Part shown: one piece after another, positions 8,274 to 18,451 of the stretch | How the letters are laid out: every line of letters begins with the position of its first letter | Position numbering within the stretch: position 1 is the stretch's first letter | Source: Elusimicrobia bacterium GWB2_63_16 | GTDB taxonomy: Bacteria; Elusimicrobiota; Elusimicrobia; Elusimicrobiales; UBA9959 | Length of the DNA: 64,000 bases | Assembly (NCBI GenBank): GCA_001799715.1 | Contig: MGTZ01000030.1 | Coordinates: 1-64,000, forward strand | Reading direction: 5' to 3' | Program-made: the position numbers and the translations under genes | Notes under the pieces: generated by a model | Told to the model about the DNA's origin: nothing | The model's input: only the letters and a program-made list of their open reading frames with translations | Database searches by the model: none

Positions 8274-10289
8274 TCATTTCGGGGCGGGGGGATCCGGCAC
8301 CTGCGCGGGGGCCGGGGGGGTGCCGGTGCCGCCGTCCCAGATCTGCCCGTTCTCGCAGAAGCGCATCTTTTTTGCGGCTTTGGCGCCGAAGAAACCGGAG
8401 TGTGCCTGGGCGCCGGGGGTGTCGCCGTTGCCGGCGCGGTACGATTCTATATAGGGAGGGAGTTTGTCGTTGACCGGGTTAGTGCACAGCGAACCGGGGC
8501 TGTAGCAGAGCAGGTAGCGCACCCTGGCGCCGTCGCTGATGACGCGCAGGCCTATCGGCGCCTTCGCCATCACGTCCTCGGGGCAGTCGGTGGCGCGCAG
8601 CAGCCACAGGTATTCGGGCTCCGAGATCTCGCGGTAGCCATCTTTTTCGGCCGCCGAAATATCCTTGTTGGCCTGCAGGGCCCGCGGGCTTTCCGGCACC
8701 GGCTCGTAGGAGAGCAGCCAGCTCTTAACTCCGGGCACCAGCCCGCGCCAGAACGCCTCTCCCTCGTAGGTCAGCTTTCCCGACTTGTCGAAGACCGGGT
8801 CGCCGGAGCGGTTGCGCAGCTTGAAGATGTCGCGCATGTCCACGCGCTCGCCCTCGAAGAATTTTACCGCGTCGCGCGTGGCGTGGAAGTTGTAGACCTT
8901 GTAGCCGTGGCCGGTGATCAGCATCCGCGGGCCCTCGGGAGTCTCGTGCCTGAACAGCAGGCCCGCGGCGCTCGGCGCCTTCAGCTTCAGATAATCCACG
9001 CCGCCGTCCATCTCGGCGGCCTTGAGCGCCTTGAAAAGCTTTATGTCTCCCGGCAGCAGCATCGTCTTGTCCGCGGTTACGGCGCTGCGCAGTTTCAGCT
9101 CGGCCAGGATCTGCTCGTTGCTCAGCGCGGAGGACTTGAGCTCCTCGCGCCTGGTCCTGACCCGGGCGTCGGCCGGCTGCAGCGCCAGTATGGCGTCGTA
9201 GGTTTCGGCGGCGCCGCTGAAATCGGACCGGGCTTCCAGCGCGGCGGCCAGGCCCTTGAGGGCGTCGAGGTGCTGCGGGCTGGCCTGCACCGCCAGCCTG
9301 TACTGCGCCAGCGCGGCGTCGGGTTTGCCCAGTTTCTGCCAGGTCTCGGCCGCCTTGAGGCGGCACTGCGCCGCCGGCTGGCCGGCCGCGCCGTACAGGC
9401 CCGCGGCGCGTTCGTATTCCCTGCCGCCCTCCTCGTACCTGCCCAGCCGCACCAGGATCGGGGCGCGCTCGGCGGCGAGGCCGGGGTCGGAGGGGGAAAG
9501 TTTCAGGCAGGCCTCGCTCTGGTCCAGGGCCGTGCCCAGGTTGTCCTTTAAAAAGTCGTCGCGGAATTTCTGCATGCAGGCGGCTGCCAGCCGCTTGCGT
9601 TCCGGCCCAGAGGCCCTGGCGGCCGCGGCCCGGGCTTTGCGCTTGCCCGTTTCGGCGCGCCGCAGCCCGGCCCGCATCAGCGCCCCGTAGTAGGCGGCGT
9701 CGCTCCCGGCCCCGCCTCCCGGCAGGTCTATTCCTTTCTTATAAGAGGCGGCGGCCCTCACATGGTCGCCGCGCTTTTCCAGCACCCGGCCCAGGTGGTA
9801 GTAGGCCTGGGCGGTAGAGGAGGAGATCTCCACGCCCTGCGACAGCGTTTCGGCGGCCTTGCGGGGATTGCCGGCGGCGGCGTAGGTGAGGCCGAGCTCG
9901 CGGTAGGCCGCGTAGGCGGTAGGGTCCAGCTCCAGCGCCCGCCTGCAGTTGGCCACGGCCTCCTGCACTTTGCCCAGGGTGCGCTGGGCCCTGCAGACGC
10001 CCAGGTGCGCGGCGTAATCCGCGGGGTCCTTCTCCAGCCTGCCCGCGGCCGCCAGGGACAGCTGTCTGGCCCGCGGCGCGGAGCCTTCCGGCAGCTGCTC
10101 CACGGCGTAAAGGAAAAGCTGCCGGTCGCCCGGGGCGGCCTTCAGGCCTTCCATGGCGATGTCGAAAGCGCGCGCCTCGGAACCGAGCGCGGCCGCGGCG
10201 CGCGCCCGCTCCAGCTCGCCGGCCGCGAGGGCCGGGGCGGCCGGCAGCAGGCAGGCGGAGAGCAGCAGGGCGGCGCCTTGTATGTTCAT
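8274..10289 (-). CDS. Secreted TPR-repeat protein with uncharacterised C-terminal domain
   Basis: Signal peptide; repeated TPR helices (AYYHLGRVLEKRGDHVRAAASYKKGI, AAETWQKLGKPDAALAQYRLAVQ). Confidence 0.8.
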   Translation of the reverse strand: MNIQGAALLLSACLLPAAPALAAGELERARAAAALGSEARAFDIAMEGLKAAPGDRQLFLYAVEQLPEGSAPRARQLSLAAAGRLEKDPADYAAHLGVCRAQRTLGKVQEAVANCRRALELDPTAYAAYRELGLTYAAAGNPRKAAETLSQGVEISSSTAQAYYHLGRVLEKRGDHVRAAASYKKGIDLPGGGAGSDAAYYGALMRAGLRRAETGKRKARAAAARASGPERKRLAAACMQKFRDDFLKDNLGTALDQSEACLKLSPSDPGLAAERAPILVRLGRYEEGGREYERAAGLYGAAGQPAAQCRLKAAETWQKLGKPDAALAQYRLAVQASPQHLDALKGLAAALEARSDFSGAAETYDAILALQPADARVRTRREELKSSALSNEQILAELKLRSAVTADKTMLLPGDIKLFKALKAAEMDGGVDYLKLKAPSAAGLLFRHETPEGPRMLITGHGYKVYNFHATRDAVKFFEGERVDMRDIFKLRNRSGDPVFDKSGKLTYEGEAFWRGLVPGVKSWLLSYEPVPESPRALQANKDISAAEKDGYREISEPEYLWLLRATDCPEDVMAKAPIGLRVISDGARVRYLLCYSPGSLCTNPVNDKLPPYIESYRAGNGDTPGAQAHSGFFGAKAAKKMRFCENGQIWDGGTGTPPAPAQVPDPPAPK

Positions 10290-10293
10290 GGGG

Positions 10294-10857
10294 TCAGCGG
10301 GGCTTGAGTATGCGCGGCAGCGTGACGCCGCGCTGGGCCTGGTACTTACCCTTCCTATCCTTATAGGAGGTCTCGCATTCGCGTTCGGCGCCGAGGAAGA
10401 CCAGCTGGGCTATGCCTTCGTTGGAGTAGATCTTGGCCGGCAGCGGCGTGGTGTTGGAGATCTCCAGCGTCAAATGCCCTTCCCATTCGGGTTCGAGCGG
10501 GGTGATGTTTACGACGATGCCGCAGCGGGCGTAGGTGCTCTTGCCGATGCACAGCCCTATCACGCCGCGCGGTATCCTGAAATATTCCACCGAGCGGGCC
10601 AGCGCGAAGGAATGCGCCGGCACTATGCAGTACGGGGCCTTGATGTCGACGAAGGACTTGTCGTTGAAATCCTTGGGGTCCACCACGCAGTTGTGCACGT
10701 CGGTAAAGACCTTGTACTCGTTGGAGACGCGGATGTCGTAGCCGTAGGAGGAGAGGCCGTAGGAGACCTTGCCTTTGGCCACCAGGCCCTCCACGTAGGG
10801 GGTTATCATTTTGCGGGTGCGGCACATCTCCCGTATCCAGGCGTCAGGTTTCAGCAT
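10294..10857 (-). CDS. dcd: dCTP deaminase
   Basis: [63 protein letters not shown]. Confidence 0.96.
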   Translation of the reverse strand: MLKPDAWIREMCRTRKMITPYVEGLVAKGKVSYGLSSYGYDIRVSNEYKVFTDVHNCVVDPKDFNDKSFVDIKAPYCIVPAHSFALARSVEYFRIPRGVIGLCIGKSTYARCGIVVNITPLEPEWEGHLTLEISNTTPLPAKIYSNEGIAQLVFLGAERECETSYKDRKGKYQAQRGVTLPRILKPR

Positions 10858-10859
10858 AG

Positions 10860-11705
10860 TCAGATCCTCCCGTAGTCCAGCAGGGCTTTAAAAAGCGCTT
10901 TGATCTTTTGCGCGCGGTTCAGGCGCACCCGTTCCTCTTTGATCCTGAAGCCGCCGGCCTCTATCTTGCCCAGCAGCTCCCGGTACAGCGCGCCCATGGC
11001 CAGGGCCGGCGCCAGCCGGCGCTTCTGCCCCCGGGCCGCCAGGGCCAGCGCCCCGGCGTAATACTCCCGGGCGCGCGCGGCCTCGAATTTCATCAATTCT
11101 ATAAAATTGGGGCTGTATTGGGAACCGCCGAGGTCCTCCGGCCGGCAGCCGAAGCGCTCGAGGTCCTCCAGGGGCAGGTAGACCCGGCCCGCCGCTAGGT
11201 CCTCCGCAGCGTCGCGGATGATGTTGGTAAGCTGCACGGCGTAGCCCATCCGCTCGGCCAGTTCATGCGCCCGCTCGTCCTCGTAGCGGCAGACGGCCAG
11301 GCAGGCGAGCCCCACCGCCGAGGCCACGCGGTACATGTACCGCTCCAGGTCGGCCGCCGTCCTGAACGGGGCGGGGGCTACGTCCATCTCCACCCCGTCG
11401 AGCAGCAGCAGGAAATGCTCCCGCTTTAGGGGGAAGGCGGCGATGGCGCCGGCCAGGTCGCGGGCCAGCGGCGTGTCCGGCACGTCGCCGGAGAAAAGCC
11501 CTTCCACGCCGGCGCGCCAGGCGGCGAGCCGCGCGCGCTTCTCGGCCGCCGGGGCGGCGGGGTCGTCGGCGATGTCGTCGGCGGCGCGGGCGAAGCCGTA
11601 GTAGGCCGAGAGCGCCGCGCGCTGTTCCTTGTCGAGGAAGAAAAAAGCGGGCCCAAATGAGGATTGGCTGGGGACGTTGATGACTATATGACTATTGTGT
11701 GGCAC
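10860..11705 (-). CDS. Squalene/phytoene synthase family protein
   Basis: [12 protein letters not shown] and [29 protein letters not shown] motifs. GTG start lies inside an inverted-repeat element. Confidence 0.88.
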   Translation of the reverse strand: MPHNSHIVINVPSQSSFGPAFFFLDKEQRAALSAYYGFARAADDIADDPAAPAAEKRARLAAWRAGVEGLFSGDVPDTPLARDLAGAIAAFPLKREHFLLLLDGVEMDVAPAPFRTAADLERYMYRVASAVGLACLAVCRYEDERAHELAERMGYAVQLTNIIRDAAEDLAAGRVYLPLEDLERFGCRPEDLGGSQYSPNFIELMKFEAARAREYYAGALALAARGQKRRLAPALAMGALYRELLGKIEAGGFRIKEERVRLNRAQKIKALFKALLDYGRI

Positions 11706-11772
11706 CTTGGCGTTGTGATGGCTCTCTGAGATATTATGGTCGTGGAATGGTCAAATAGTCATCAGCGTCCCC
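11670..11772. repeat. Imperfect inverted-repeat element with GGGGACG termini (REP/MITE-like)
   Basis: Left GGGGACGTTGATGACTATATGACTATT versus reverse complement of right end GGGGACGCTGATGACTATTTGACCATT. Confidence 0.8.
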
Positions 11773-11785
11773 GGCGCCGGCTGGC

Positions 11786-13147
11786 TTACCGGTTCGCTAT
11801 GCCGTCGAGGTATTTCATGAAGCTTTCCCAGCCGCTGTCCCTGGCGAAAGCGAGCTTGGAGTAGGTGGGGTAATATTCTATCAGCGTGCCGGGGCGGCCG
11901 GGGATGTTTACGGCCAGGCCCTTTACGGCCGAGAAATCCTTGCCGGTGCGGTCCTTGCCCACGGCCGCGTTGGCTATCACCAGGTCTTCAACTATGAACC
12001 TGTTGAGCTTCTCTCCTGCGGCCAGCGCGGCGGCCGCGCCGGGCAGGGACCTGTCGGCGTGGCGGGCTGCCAGCTCGACGAAATCATGCAGGTCGCCGTA
12101 GAAGGCGATCTTCTTCTCCGGGTCGGTGGAGGCGTCGCCGATCTCGAAGCGCACCACGTCGGCCTTGGCCCGGGCCAGCGCGGCCCTGTCGCCGGCCGCC
12201 GTCGCCAGGCCGGCCCACGCCTTTATTTTGGCCGCCAGGGGGCGCAGCTTGGCCCCGCGGATGGCGGAGAGCTGCGTGCCGTAGCCGCCCTGCTGCAGCA
12301 GCTCCTGCATTTCGGGGCGGGAATACATTTCCTTGAAAGTGTCCACCATGTAGGTGCCCGCGGCCTCGGCCCCGGCGTCGGGGTTGGCGGCGAGCGCGGC
12401 GAAGAAGCCCTCCCAGTTGAGGCTGGGCAGCTGTATCACTTCCTCGGCTCCCACTATCACGGCGGCGCCGTCCTTGATCTCGTAGGCCACCTCGGCCATC
12501 TGCATGAAGCAGGCCATCGAGACGTACATGTCCACCCGGCCGGCCTCGCGGAAGATGTCGCCCATCTCGCGGGTGCCGATATAGTTGCCGGTCACGAAAT
12601 CGTGCGAGATGGATTTGTCGCCGCGCGCGGCGGGCTTGCCCGGCTTCACCGGGTCCAGCCAGCCCCAGCCGTGGTCCCAGATGACGAAGAGGTATTTCTT
12701 GGCGGGGTATTCGGCGCGGGCCCATTTCAGGAAGGCCGCGGCCTGTTTCCAATCGCCCATGTCGGGGCTGCCGAGGTCGGCCAGCAGCGGGGAGGCTATA
12801 TGCTCCGCGTCGGCGTCCTTCGTTACGTAATAGCGGCGCACGCCGGCCCAGTCGCCGTCGGCGGTGGTGTCGTTGTCCAGGCCCTTGGAGCGGCCTATCT
12901 CGGCGACGATGGCCACCTTGTCGGTGGAGCCAATGCTCTCGAAGCGGTTCAGGTCCGCCAATGCGAAGGGTTCGATATTGCTCTTGCCGTTCATGTAGAC
13001 CATGACGGTCCACTCGCGCAGCGCGGGGCGGGCGGGTTCGGGGGCTGCGGCCGCTTCGGCGCCGCCGGCCTGGGCGGAAAGGGAATTGATGGCGGGGGAG
13101 GCGCCGGCGGAGGCCAGCAGCAGCGATGAAAGCAGTGAGAATAACAT
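11786..13147 (-). CDS. Clostripain-family (C11) cysteine peptidase, secreted (paralogue 1)
   Basis: WTVMVYMNGKSNIEPFALADLNRFE, FVIWDHGWGW (His), VSMACFMQMAEVAYEIKD (Cys). Confidence 0.88.
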   Translation of the reverse strand: MLFSLLSSLLLASAGASPAINSLSAQAGGAEAAAAPEPARPALREWTVMVYMNGKSNIEPFALADLNRFESIGSTDKVAIVAEIGRSKGLDNDTTADGDWAGVRRYYVTKDADAEHIASPLLADLGSPDMGDWKQAAAFLKWARAEYPAKKYLFVIWDHGWGWLDPVKPGKPAARGDKSISHDFVTGNYIGTREMGDIFREAGRVDMYVSMACFMQMAEVAYEIKDGAAVIVGAEEVIQLPSLNWEGFFAALAANPDAGAEAAGTYMVDTFKEMYSRPEMQELLQQGGYGTQLSAIRGAKLRPLAAKIKAWAGLATAAGDRAALARAKADVVRFEIGDASTDPEKKIAFYGDLHDFVELAARHADRSLPGAAAALAAGEKLNRFIVEDLVIANAAVGKDRTGKDFSAVKGLAVNIPGRPGTLIEYYPTYSKLAFARDSGWESFMKYLDGIANR

Positions 13148-13227
13148 TTGCGCTCCGTTCCTGTCTAAGACTGGATAACTATATTAATTATTACCGAAAA
13201 GGTGCGGCTGAATCAAGGTCAAAAGGC

Positions 13228-15627
13228 CTAAGAGCCGGTGGGCCCCTGCAGGCGCAGCTTGTCGCTCACGAGCGCCTCGTAGTAGGCGCCCAGGTCGTCT
13301 CGCATGGAGGCGGTTTTGTAAATTTTGCCCAGCGGGAAGACGAAGGTCTTCCAGGGCAGCTGCATGGACCAGCCGCCGTCCTCGCCGTCAACGTTGTACC
13401 AGGCGGCCTTGAAATCCTTGGCCAGGATGCCCGCCAGCAGGTGGCCGTAGCAGCGCAGCAGCTTCCAGCCGTCGGCGGTGGGGGGGATGTTGGGTCTGAA
13501 ATTGTTCTTTATCGCCGCCTCCAGCCTGGCCAGGCCGGTGCGCGAGAATTCTATGTGCGAGGTCTCGTTGAGGGAGGAGAGCAGCACCAGCATGCGCCGG
13601 TGTTCCGTCATGGCGTCGGCGAGCTTCTCCGGGTGGCTGCGCACCCTGGCCTTCACCGCGGCCGCGCCGCAGGGCGGTACGGCCGTCTCCTTGAGCGCGT
13701 CCGCCAGCCACAGGGCGTATTTGGTCAGCCAGCCGGGCTCGGGCACCGTCTCCTCCCAGAGCAGGCGCCAGACGCGCTGTACCGGGTAGGTGGAGACCTT
13801 GCGGCCCGGCTGCTCGAAGACCATCGGCCAGCCCCACGGGTCGAAATCCTGAAATTTGATCAGGCGGCCTTTGAAGCGCTCCTGCAGGAAATAGCAGAGG
13901 AAGGCGGCGCCGTTGCGCACGGTCTCTATGTTGCCCTGCTGGTTGTTCCTGGATTTGATGAACTGCAGCCTCAGGCGCTTCTCCACTTCGTTGAGGCCGT
14001 CCAGGTTGAAATAGATCTTGCGGCCCAGGTCGTCCTCGAGGTCGGAGGCCAGGCGGAAGGCCCGTGAGATGAAATCGTCCTTGCGGCTCTCCTCCTCGGT
14101 GGGGGCGGAGCCGGCCATGACATCGCGGAAGGTCTCGATCTGGGGCGCTGCCGGCTGCGGCGCGGGCTGGACCGGGCGGGGGCGGCCGGAGACCGAAGCG
14201 TCGCGGGGCTGGGCGGGGGCCAGGGTGAGCTGTTCTCCATGGGCGGCGGCCGCCTGCATGGGTTCTGCCGGGTTTATGAACTGGAAGCCGGCGCCGGCTG
14301 CTTCCAGGCCGGGGGTGGGGCGGGGTTCCGGAGCCGGCACCGGGGCCGGCTGGAAAACTTGGGGCGGCTCCGGCTGCGGCGCCGGCGCGGGCCTGGGAGC
14401 AGGCTGCCGGGGCGGCGGGGGGGCGGCCTGCGGGCGCGGCGCGGCGGGTTCGGCCGCGGGCTGCTCCCGGAACAGCGCGGCCAGACGGTCGCCGGGGAAC
14501 TGGCCGGCCAGGCGCCGGGCGGAAGGCAGGTCCGTCAGGGCCACCTGCGAGGTTATGGCGGCGGCTTCCTCGTGTTTGCCGGTCCTGATGAGGGCGAGCG
14601 CCAGGTTGGCCAGGGCCTGCACCGAAGGGGTCAGCGCCGCCGCGCGGCGGTAGGCGGCCTCGGCCTGGGGCATTTCACCGGAGCGGAAGTGCAGGTTGCC
14701 CAGCTGGAAAAAGATGCGGGCCGAGGCGGGGGAAGGGGTGACCAGCGCCGAGCGCAGGGCGGCCGCGGCCGCGCCCAGCCGGCCCTTCTCCTTGGTCTTG
14801 AAAGCGGTCTTGGAGATGGCGGCGCCGAGTCCCGACAGGGCCTCCGTTTTTTCGAAGGCGGCGGAGGAAAGTTTCTGGAAAGCCTTTTCGGCTTCGGCGT
14901 CCTTGCCCTCTTCCAGGTCCAGCCACGCGGCTTCCACCGCGCGGCGCTCCTGCAGGGCCGCCACCTGGTCCAGGGCGGCCAGCAGCGCGCGCGCCTCGGC
15001 CGGGTTGCCGGTCCTGCGGTGTATCACCGCGAGCAGCAGTTTCGCCTCGGGGTCCCAGTCGCTCTTGAGCAGGTCGTAGGCCTCCTGCAGCAGCCCCAGC
15101 TCTATGAGCGCCGCGCACATGGAAAAGCGCGCCCTGGAGGCCGGGTTGCGGGCCGCGGCCGCGGCGTAGAGATAATGCGCCCCGTGCAGGTCTCCCAGCG
15201 CCAGTTCGCCGTCGGCGGCGCGCGCCAGGTCGCCCTGCGCAGCCTTGCCGGCCGAACGGGCATAGCCCGCCAGCAGCGACATGTCCAGGCGCGAGGTCCT
15301 GAGGCCCGCGCAGGTGTAGCGCGCCTGCGGGTGCTCCGGGTTGAAGAGAAAAAGGTCGTGGTGCGGGGCGTGGAAGAAGAGCAGCGCGGTTTCCGCGAGA
15401 CCGCGGTTTATCAGCGGCGGGTTCAGGAGTTCGGCGCTGGTAAAGGCGGCCAGCGCCTGCCGCCCGTCGGCGGCGGTTTCGGCGAGCGTGTAGAGCTGCG
15501 CCGCGCCCGCGGCCTCCCGGCGCACCGGCAGCGCGGTCCCGGCGACTCCGGCGAAAAGCGGCAGCGCGTCCGCGAACCGGCCGGGCGCGCCTTCAAAAAT
15601 GTTAAGATTTTGCGTGTTCTCCGCCAC
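13228..15627 (-). CDS. Large TPR protein with Pro/Ala-rich linker and uncharacterised C-terminal domain
   Basis: 799 aa; TPR units (FFQLGNLHFRSGEMPQAEAAYRRAAAL), linker RPQAAPPPPRQPAPRPAPAPQPEPP, C-terminal AFLCYFLQERFKGRLIKFQDFDPWGWPMVFEQPG. Confidence 0.75.
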   Translation of the reverse strand: MAENTQNLNIFEGAPGRFADALPLFAGVAGTALPVRREAAGAAQLYTLAETAADGRQALAAFTSAELLNPPLINRGLAETALLFFHAPHHDLFLFNPEHPQARYTCAGLRTSRLDMSLLAGYARSAGKAAQGDLARAADGELALGDLHGAHYLYAAAAARNPASRARFSMCAALIELGLLQEAYDLLKSDWDPEAKLLLAVIHRRTGNPAEARALLAALDQVAALQERRAVEAAWLDLEEGKDAEAEKAFQKLSSAAFEKTEALSGLGAAISKTAFKTKEKGRLGAAAAALRSALVTPSPASARIFFQLGNLHFRSGEMPQAEAAYRRAAALTPSVQALANLALALIRTGKHEEAAAITSQVALTDLPSARRLAGQFPGDRLAALFREQPAAEPAAPRPQAAPPPPRQPAPRPAPAPQPEPPQVFQPAPVPAPEPRPTPGLEAAGAGFQFINPAEPMQAAAAHGEQLTLAPAQPRDASVSGRPRPVQPAPQPAAPQIETFRDVMAGSAPTEEESRKDDFISRAFRLASDLEDDLGRKIYFNLDGLNEVEKRLRLQFIKSRNNQQGNIETVRNGAAFLCYFLQERFKGRLIKFQDFDPWGWPMVFEQPGRKVSTYPVQRVWRLLWEETVPEPGWLTKYALWLADALKETAVPPCGAAAVKARVRSHPEKLADAMTEHRRMLVLLSSLNETSHIEFSRTGLARLEAAIKNNFRPNIPPTADGWKLLRCYGHLLAGILAKDFKAAWYNVDGEDGGWSMQLPWKTFVFPLGKIYKTASMRDDLGAYYEALVSDKLRLQGPTGS

Positions 15628-15663
15628 GGATACATTCTAATATATTTGGCCAAGCTTTTTAAC

Positions 15664-16269
15664 ATGGACAAGATACTGGTCATCGCGACTTTTAACCCGC
15701 ATAAACTTACCGAAATAAGCGCCATCCTGCCCGGCCTGGGAGCCGGGCTGCGGGCGCTGTCGTCCTTTCCGGGCGCCGTCCCGGCCGAAGAGGACGGGGA
15801 GACGCTGGAGGCTAACGCCGTCAAGAAGGCGGCGGCCGCGGCCCGCGCTACAGGCCTCCCGGCCCTGGCCGACGACACGGGGCTGGAGGTGGACGCGCTC
15901 GGCGGGGCGCCCGGGGTGCGCTCCGCCCGCTACGCCGGCGAGGGTTGCTCCTACGCCGACAACAACGCGCGGCTGCTCGCCGCGCTGGCCGGGCTGCCTC
16001 CGGAGCGGCGCCTGGCGCGCTTCGCCTGCGTGACCGCGCTGGCGCTGCCCTCCGGAGAGGTCAGAACGTCCCGCGGCACGCTGGAGGGGCGCATTACCGC
16101 GGCCCCGCGCGGCGCCAACGGTTTCGGTTACGACCCGCTGTTCGAGGTGGGGGCCGGCCCGCGCACCCTGGCCGAATTTTCAGAGGCCGAAAAGAACGCC
16201 GTCAGCCACCGCGCCGCGGCCCTGCGCGGCCTGCTGCCGGCCCTCCTGGAACTTTTTCCCGCAGCCTGA
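15664..16269 (+). CDS. rdgB: XTP/dITP diphosphatase (RdgB/HAM1 family)
   Basis: Tail of ORF 14239..16269 from MDKILVIATFNPHKLTEI; ADDTGLEVDALGGAPGVRSARYAG; GANGFGYDPLFE. Confidence 0.95.
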   Translation: MDKILVIATFNPHKLTEISAILPGLGAGLRALSSFPGAVPAEEDGETLEANAVKKAAAAARATGLPALADDTGLEVDALGGAPGVRSARYAGEGCSYADNNARLLAALAGLPPERRLARFACVTALALPSGEVRTSRGTLEGRITAAPRGANGFGYDPLFEVGAGPRTLAEFSEAEKNAVSHRAAALRGLLPALLELFPAA

Positions 16270-16312
16270 GCCTTCCCCCGCGGCCTTATCTGCTATAATT
16301 AAAGATACAACT

Positions 16313-18451
16313 ATGCGCATACGCCTATTGCACAAATTTATAGCGGTGATGGCCCTCGTTTCGGTGCTGCCGATGGCCCTGCTCGGCCTGCGGCTGATAA
16401 GCCTTGGCCAGCTGGGGGTGCGCACCGCCATCATGGAGCTGAACCTCTCCAAGGCCGACAGGATAGCCGCGGACGTGAACGGCTACATCAGGAGCGCGGA
16501 CGGCGCGCTGCGCGCCGCTATCGCCGCGATGGGCCAGATGGACTGGGAGAACAAGCAGACCATGCTGACCGCGCTGCTGGAGACCCGGCCGGAGATCAGG
16601 CAGCTCTCGGCCCTCTCCAAGGACGGGGCCGAAGTGGTGAAGATCATCTCACCTTACGCCGGAGCCGGCGGCGAACTGCAGAAGTACGGGGCTACCCCGG
16701 GCTTCAAGGCCGCCAAGGGCGGCGCCAGACATCTTTCCATAGACGACGCCACGCGCGTAGCCGTATTTTATTATCCTTTCGGCAAGGACATGGTGCTGCG
16801 CGCCGAGGCCGACCTGCCCGCCTTCATCAATTCCATGGCGCTGCAGCGCGTAGGCGCCGAGGGCTTCCCCGTCATCCTGGACGCAGCCGGCAAACCGATA
16901 GGCTGGCCCGGCGACCTGACGCAGGAGAAGGCCTCCGCGGCCGCCGCGTGGGAGATCTCGGCCAACGCGGTCAAATCCCTTTCCTCCGGCTCCTCCGAGT
17001 TCACCGACGCCGAAGGCCGCGAGATGCTGGGCGCCTACTCGCCCATCACGGAACTGGGCGGCGCCGTCGTGGTCAGCCAGCCGAGCGAAGAGGCTTACTC
17101 CTACGCGATGTTCATGCGCCGGCAGGCCGTCTACGCCGTGCTCGTCTTCCTGCTGCTGGCCGCCGCGGCCGGCTGGTTCATGAGCAGCAGCCTTTCCCGG
17201 CCCATCACCGAGCTCACCCGCGCGGCCGAATTCGTGGCCAACGGGGATTTTTCGCGCAAGGCCGAGGTGCACACCTCCGACGAGCTGCGCGACCTGGCCG
17301 AGACCTTCAACACGATGACCGCGAAACTGAAGGACTACTCGGACATCCAGGTGGACCGCATCATCCGCGAGCAGAAGAACACCGAGGCCATCCTGTTCTC
17401 CACCGAGGACGGCATCATGATGACGGACATGGCCGGCCGCGTGCAGGTGGCCAACCGCAAGGCCCGCTCCGTGCTGGGCATAGCCCAGGACGCCCCGGTG
17501 GAGGGCAAACTGCTGGAGGAACTGATAGCGTCCGGGGGCCTCCGCGAGGCCGTGCTGGACGTGTTCGGCAGCGAGCAGGAGAAATATTTCAGGGAGATAG
17601 AACTCTCGCAGGAGACCTCCACCCGCTTCTTCAAGTGTTTCGCGGCGCCCATCGTGGCGCCCGGCAAGGCGGAGGCGCTCGGCCGCCTGATAGGCTTCTA
17701 CGACATCACCCTCGACAAGGAACTGGCCCGCATCAAGGACGAGTTCCTTCATTCCATCACGCACGACCTGCGCAACCCGATGGGCGCCATCAAGGGCTTC
17801 GTCGAGTTCATGCTCAAGGAGATCCCCGGCCCCGTCAACGAGGCCCAGAAGAAGATGCTGGTTTCCATAGACCGCGCCGCCTTCCGGCTGCTCGGCATGA
17901 TCAACAATATCCTGGATTCCGCCAAGATGGAGGCCGGCAAGATGGAGATCAGCCTGGCGCCCGTCAACCTGCGCGACGTGGCCTCCAGGGTGAACTCGCT
18001 GCTGGAGCCGCTGGGCCAGCGCAAGCACATCAAGTTCGAACTGGAAGGCGCGGAGACCGTGGTGGTCAACGGCGACGCCGGCCTGATCGAGCGCATGTTC
18101 ACCAACCTCATCGGCAACTCCATCAAGTTCACGCCCGAGAACGGCACCATCACCACCGGCCTGTCCGACGACGGCGACCACATCACCGCCTGGGTGCGCG
18201 ACACCGGCGACGGCATTCCGCCGGAGTACCTCGACAAGGTCTTCGAGAAGTTCGAGCAGGTGAAAGGCCAGAAGGCCGGCGGTACCGGCCTGGGCCTGAC
18301 CATCTGCAAGTTCGTGGCCTCCGCCCACCTCGGCAGGATCTGGGCCGAATCCGAGCCCGGCCAGGGTGCCAAGTTCCTTTTCTCCTTCCCGAAGGGTCTG
18401 GCCAAGGACGAGGGCGGGAAGGTGATAGTCAACCCGGGGGGGACGGTATGA
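16313..18451 (+). CDS. Membrane sensor histidine kinase (extracytoplasmic sensor, HAMP, PAS-like, HisKA, HATPase)
   Basis: Two TM segments, HAMP-like LTRAAEFVANGDFSRKAE, H-box EFLHSITHDLRNPMGAIKGF, ATPase GDGIPPEYLDKVFEKFEQ...GGTGLGLTICK. Confidence 0.93.
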   Translation: MRIRLLHKFIAVMALVSVLPMALLGLRLISLGQLGVRTAIMELNLSKADRIAADVNGYIRSADGALRAAIAAMGQMDWENKQTMLTALLETRPEIRQLSALSKDGAEVVKIISPYAGAGGELQKYGATPGFKAAKGGARHLSIDDATRVAVFYYPFGKDMVLRAEADLPAFINSMALQRVGAEGFPVILDAAGKPIGWPGDLTQEKASAAAAWEISANAVKSLSSGSSEFTDAEGREMLGAYSPITELGGAVVVSQPSEEAYSYAMFMRRQAVYAVLVFLLLAAAAGWFMSSSLSRPITELTRAAEFVANGDFSRKAEVHTSDELRDLAETFNTMTAKLKDYSDIQVDRIIREQKNTEAILFSTEDGIMMTDMAGRVQVANRKARSVLGIAQDAPVEGKLLEELIASGGLREAVLDVFGSEQEKYFREIELSQETSTRFFKCFAAPIVAPGKAEALGRLIGFYDITLDKELARIKDEFLHSITHDLRNPMGAIKGFVEFMLKEIPGPVNEAQKKMLVSIDRAAFRLLGMINNILDSAKMEAGKMEISLAPVNLRDVASRVNSLLEPLGQRKHIKFELEGAETVVVNGDAGLIERMFTNLIGNSIKFTPENGTITTGLSDDGDHITAWVRDTGDGIPPEYLDKVFEKFEQVKGQKAGGTGLGLTICKFVASAHLGRIWAESEPGQGAKFLFSFPKGLAKDEGGKVIVNPGGTV

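Noticed and set aside
8400-9551. 383-aa plus-strand ORF and similar ORFs opposite TPR genes (e.g. 12059..13129, 14239..15663 part, 43516..45117)
   Set aside because: Mirror-frame artefacts of GC-rich coding strands; no recognisable domains.
14380-14470. Pro/Ala-rich GC tract inside the 799-aa TPR gene as a structural DNA feature
   Set aside because: Explained as an in-frame flexible linker between TPR and C-terminal domains.
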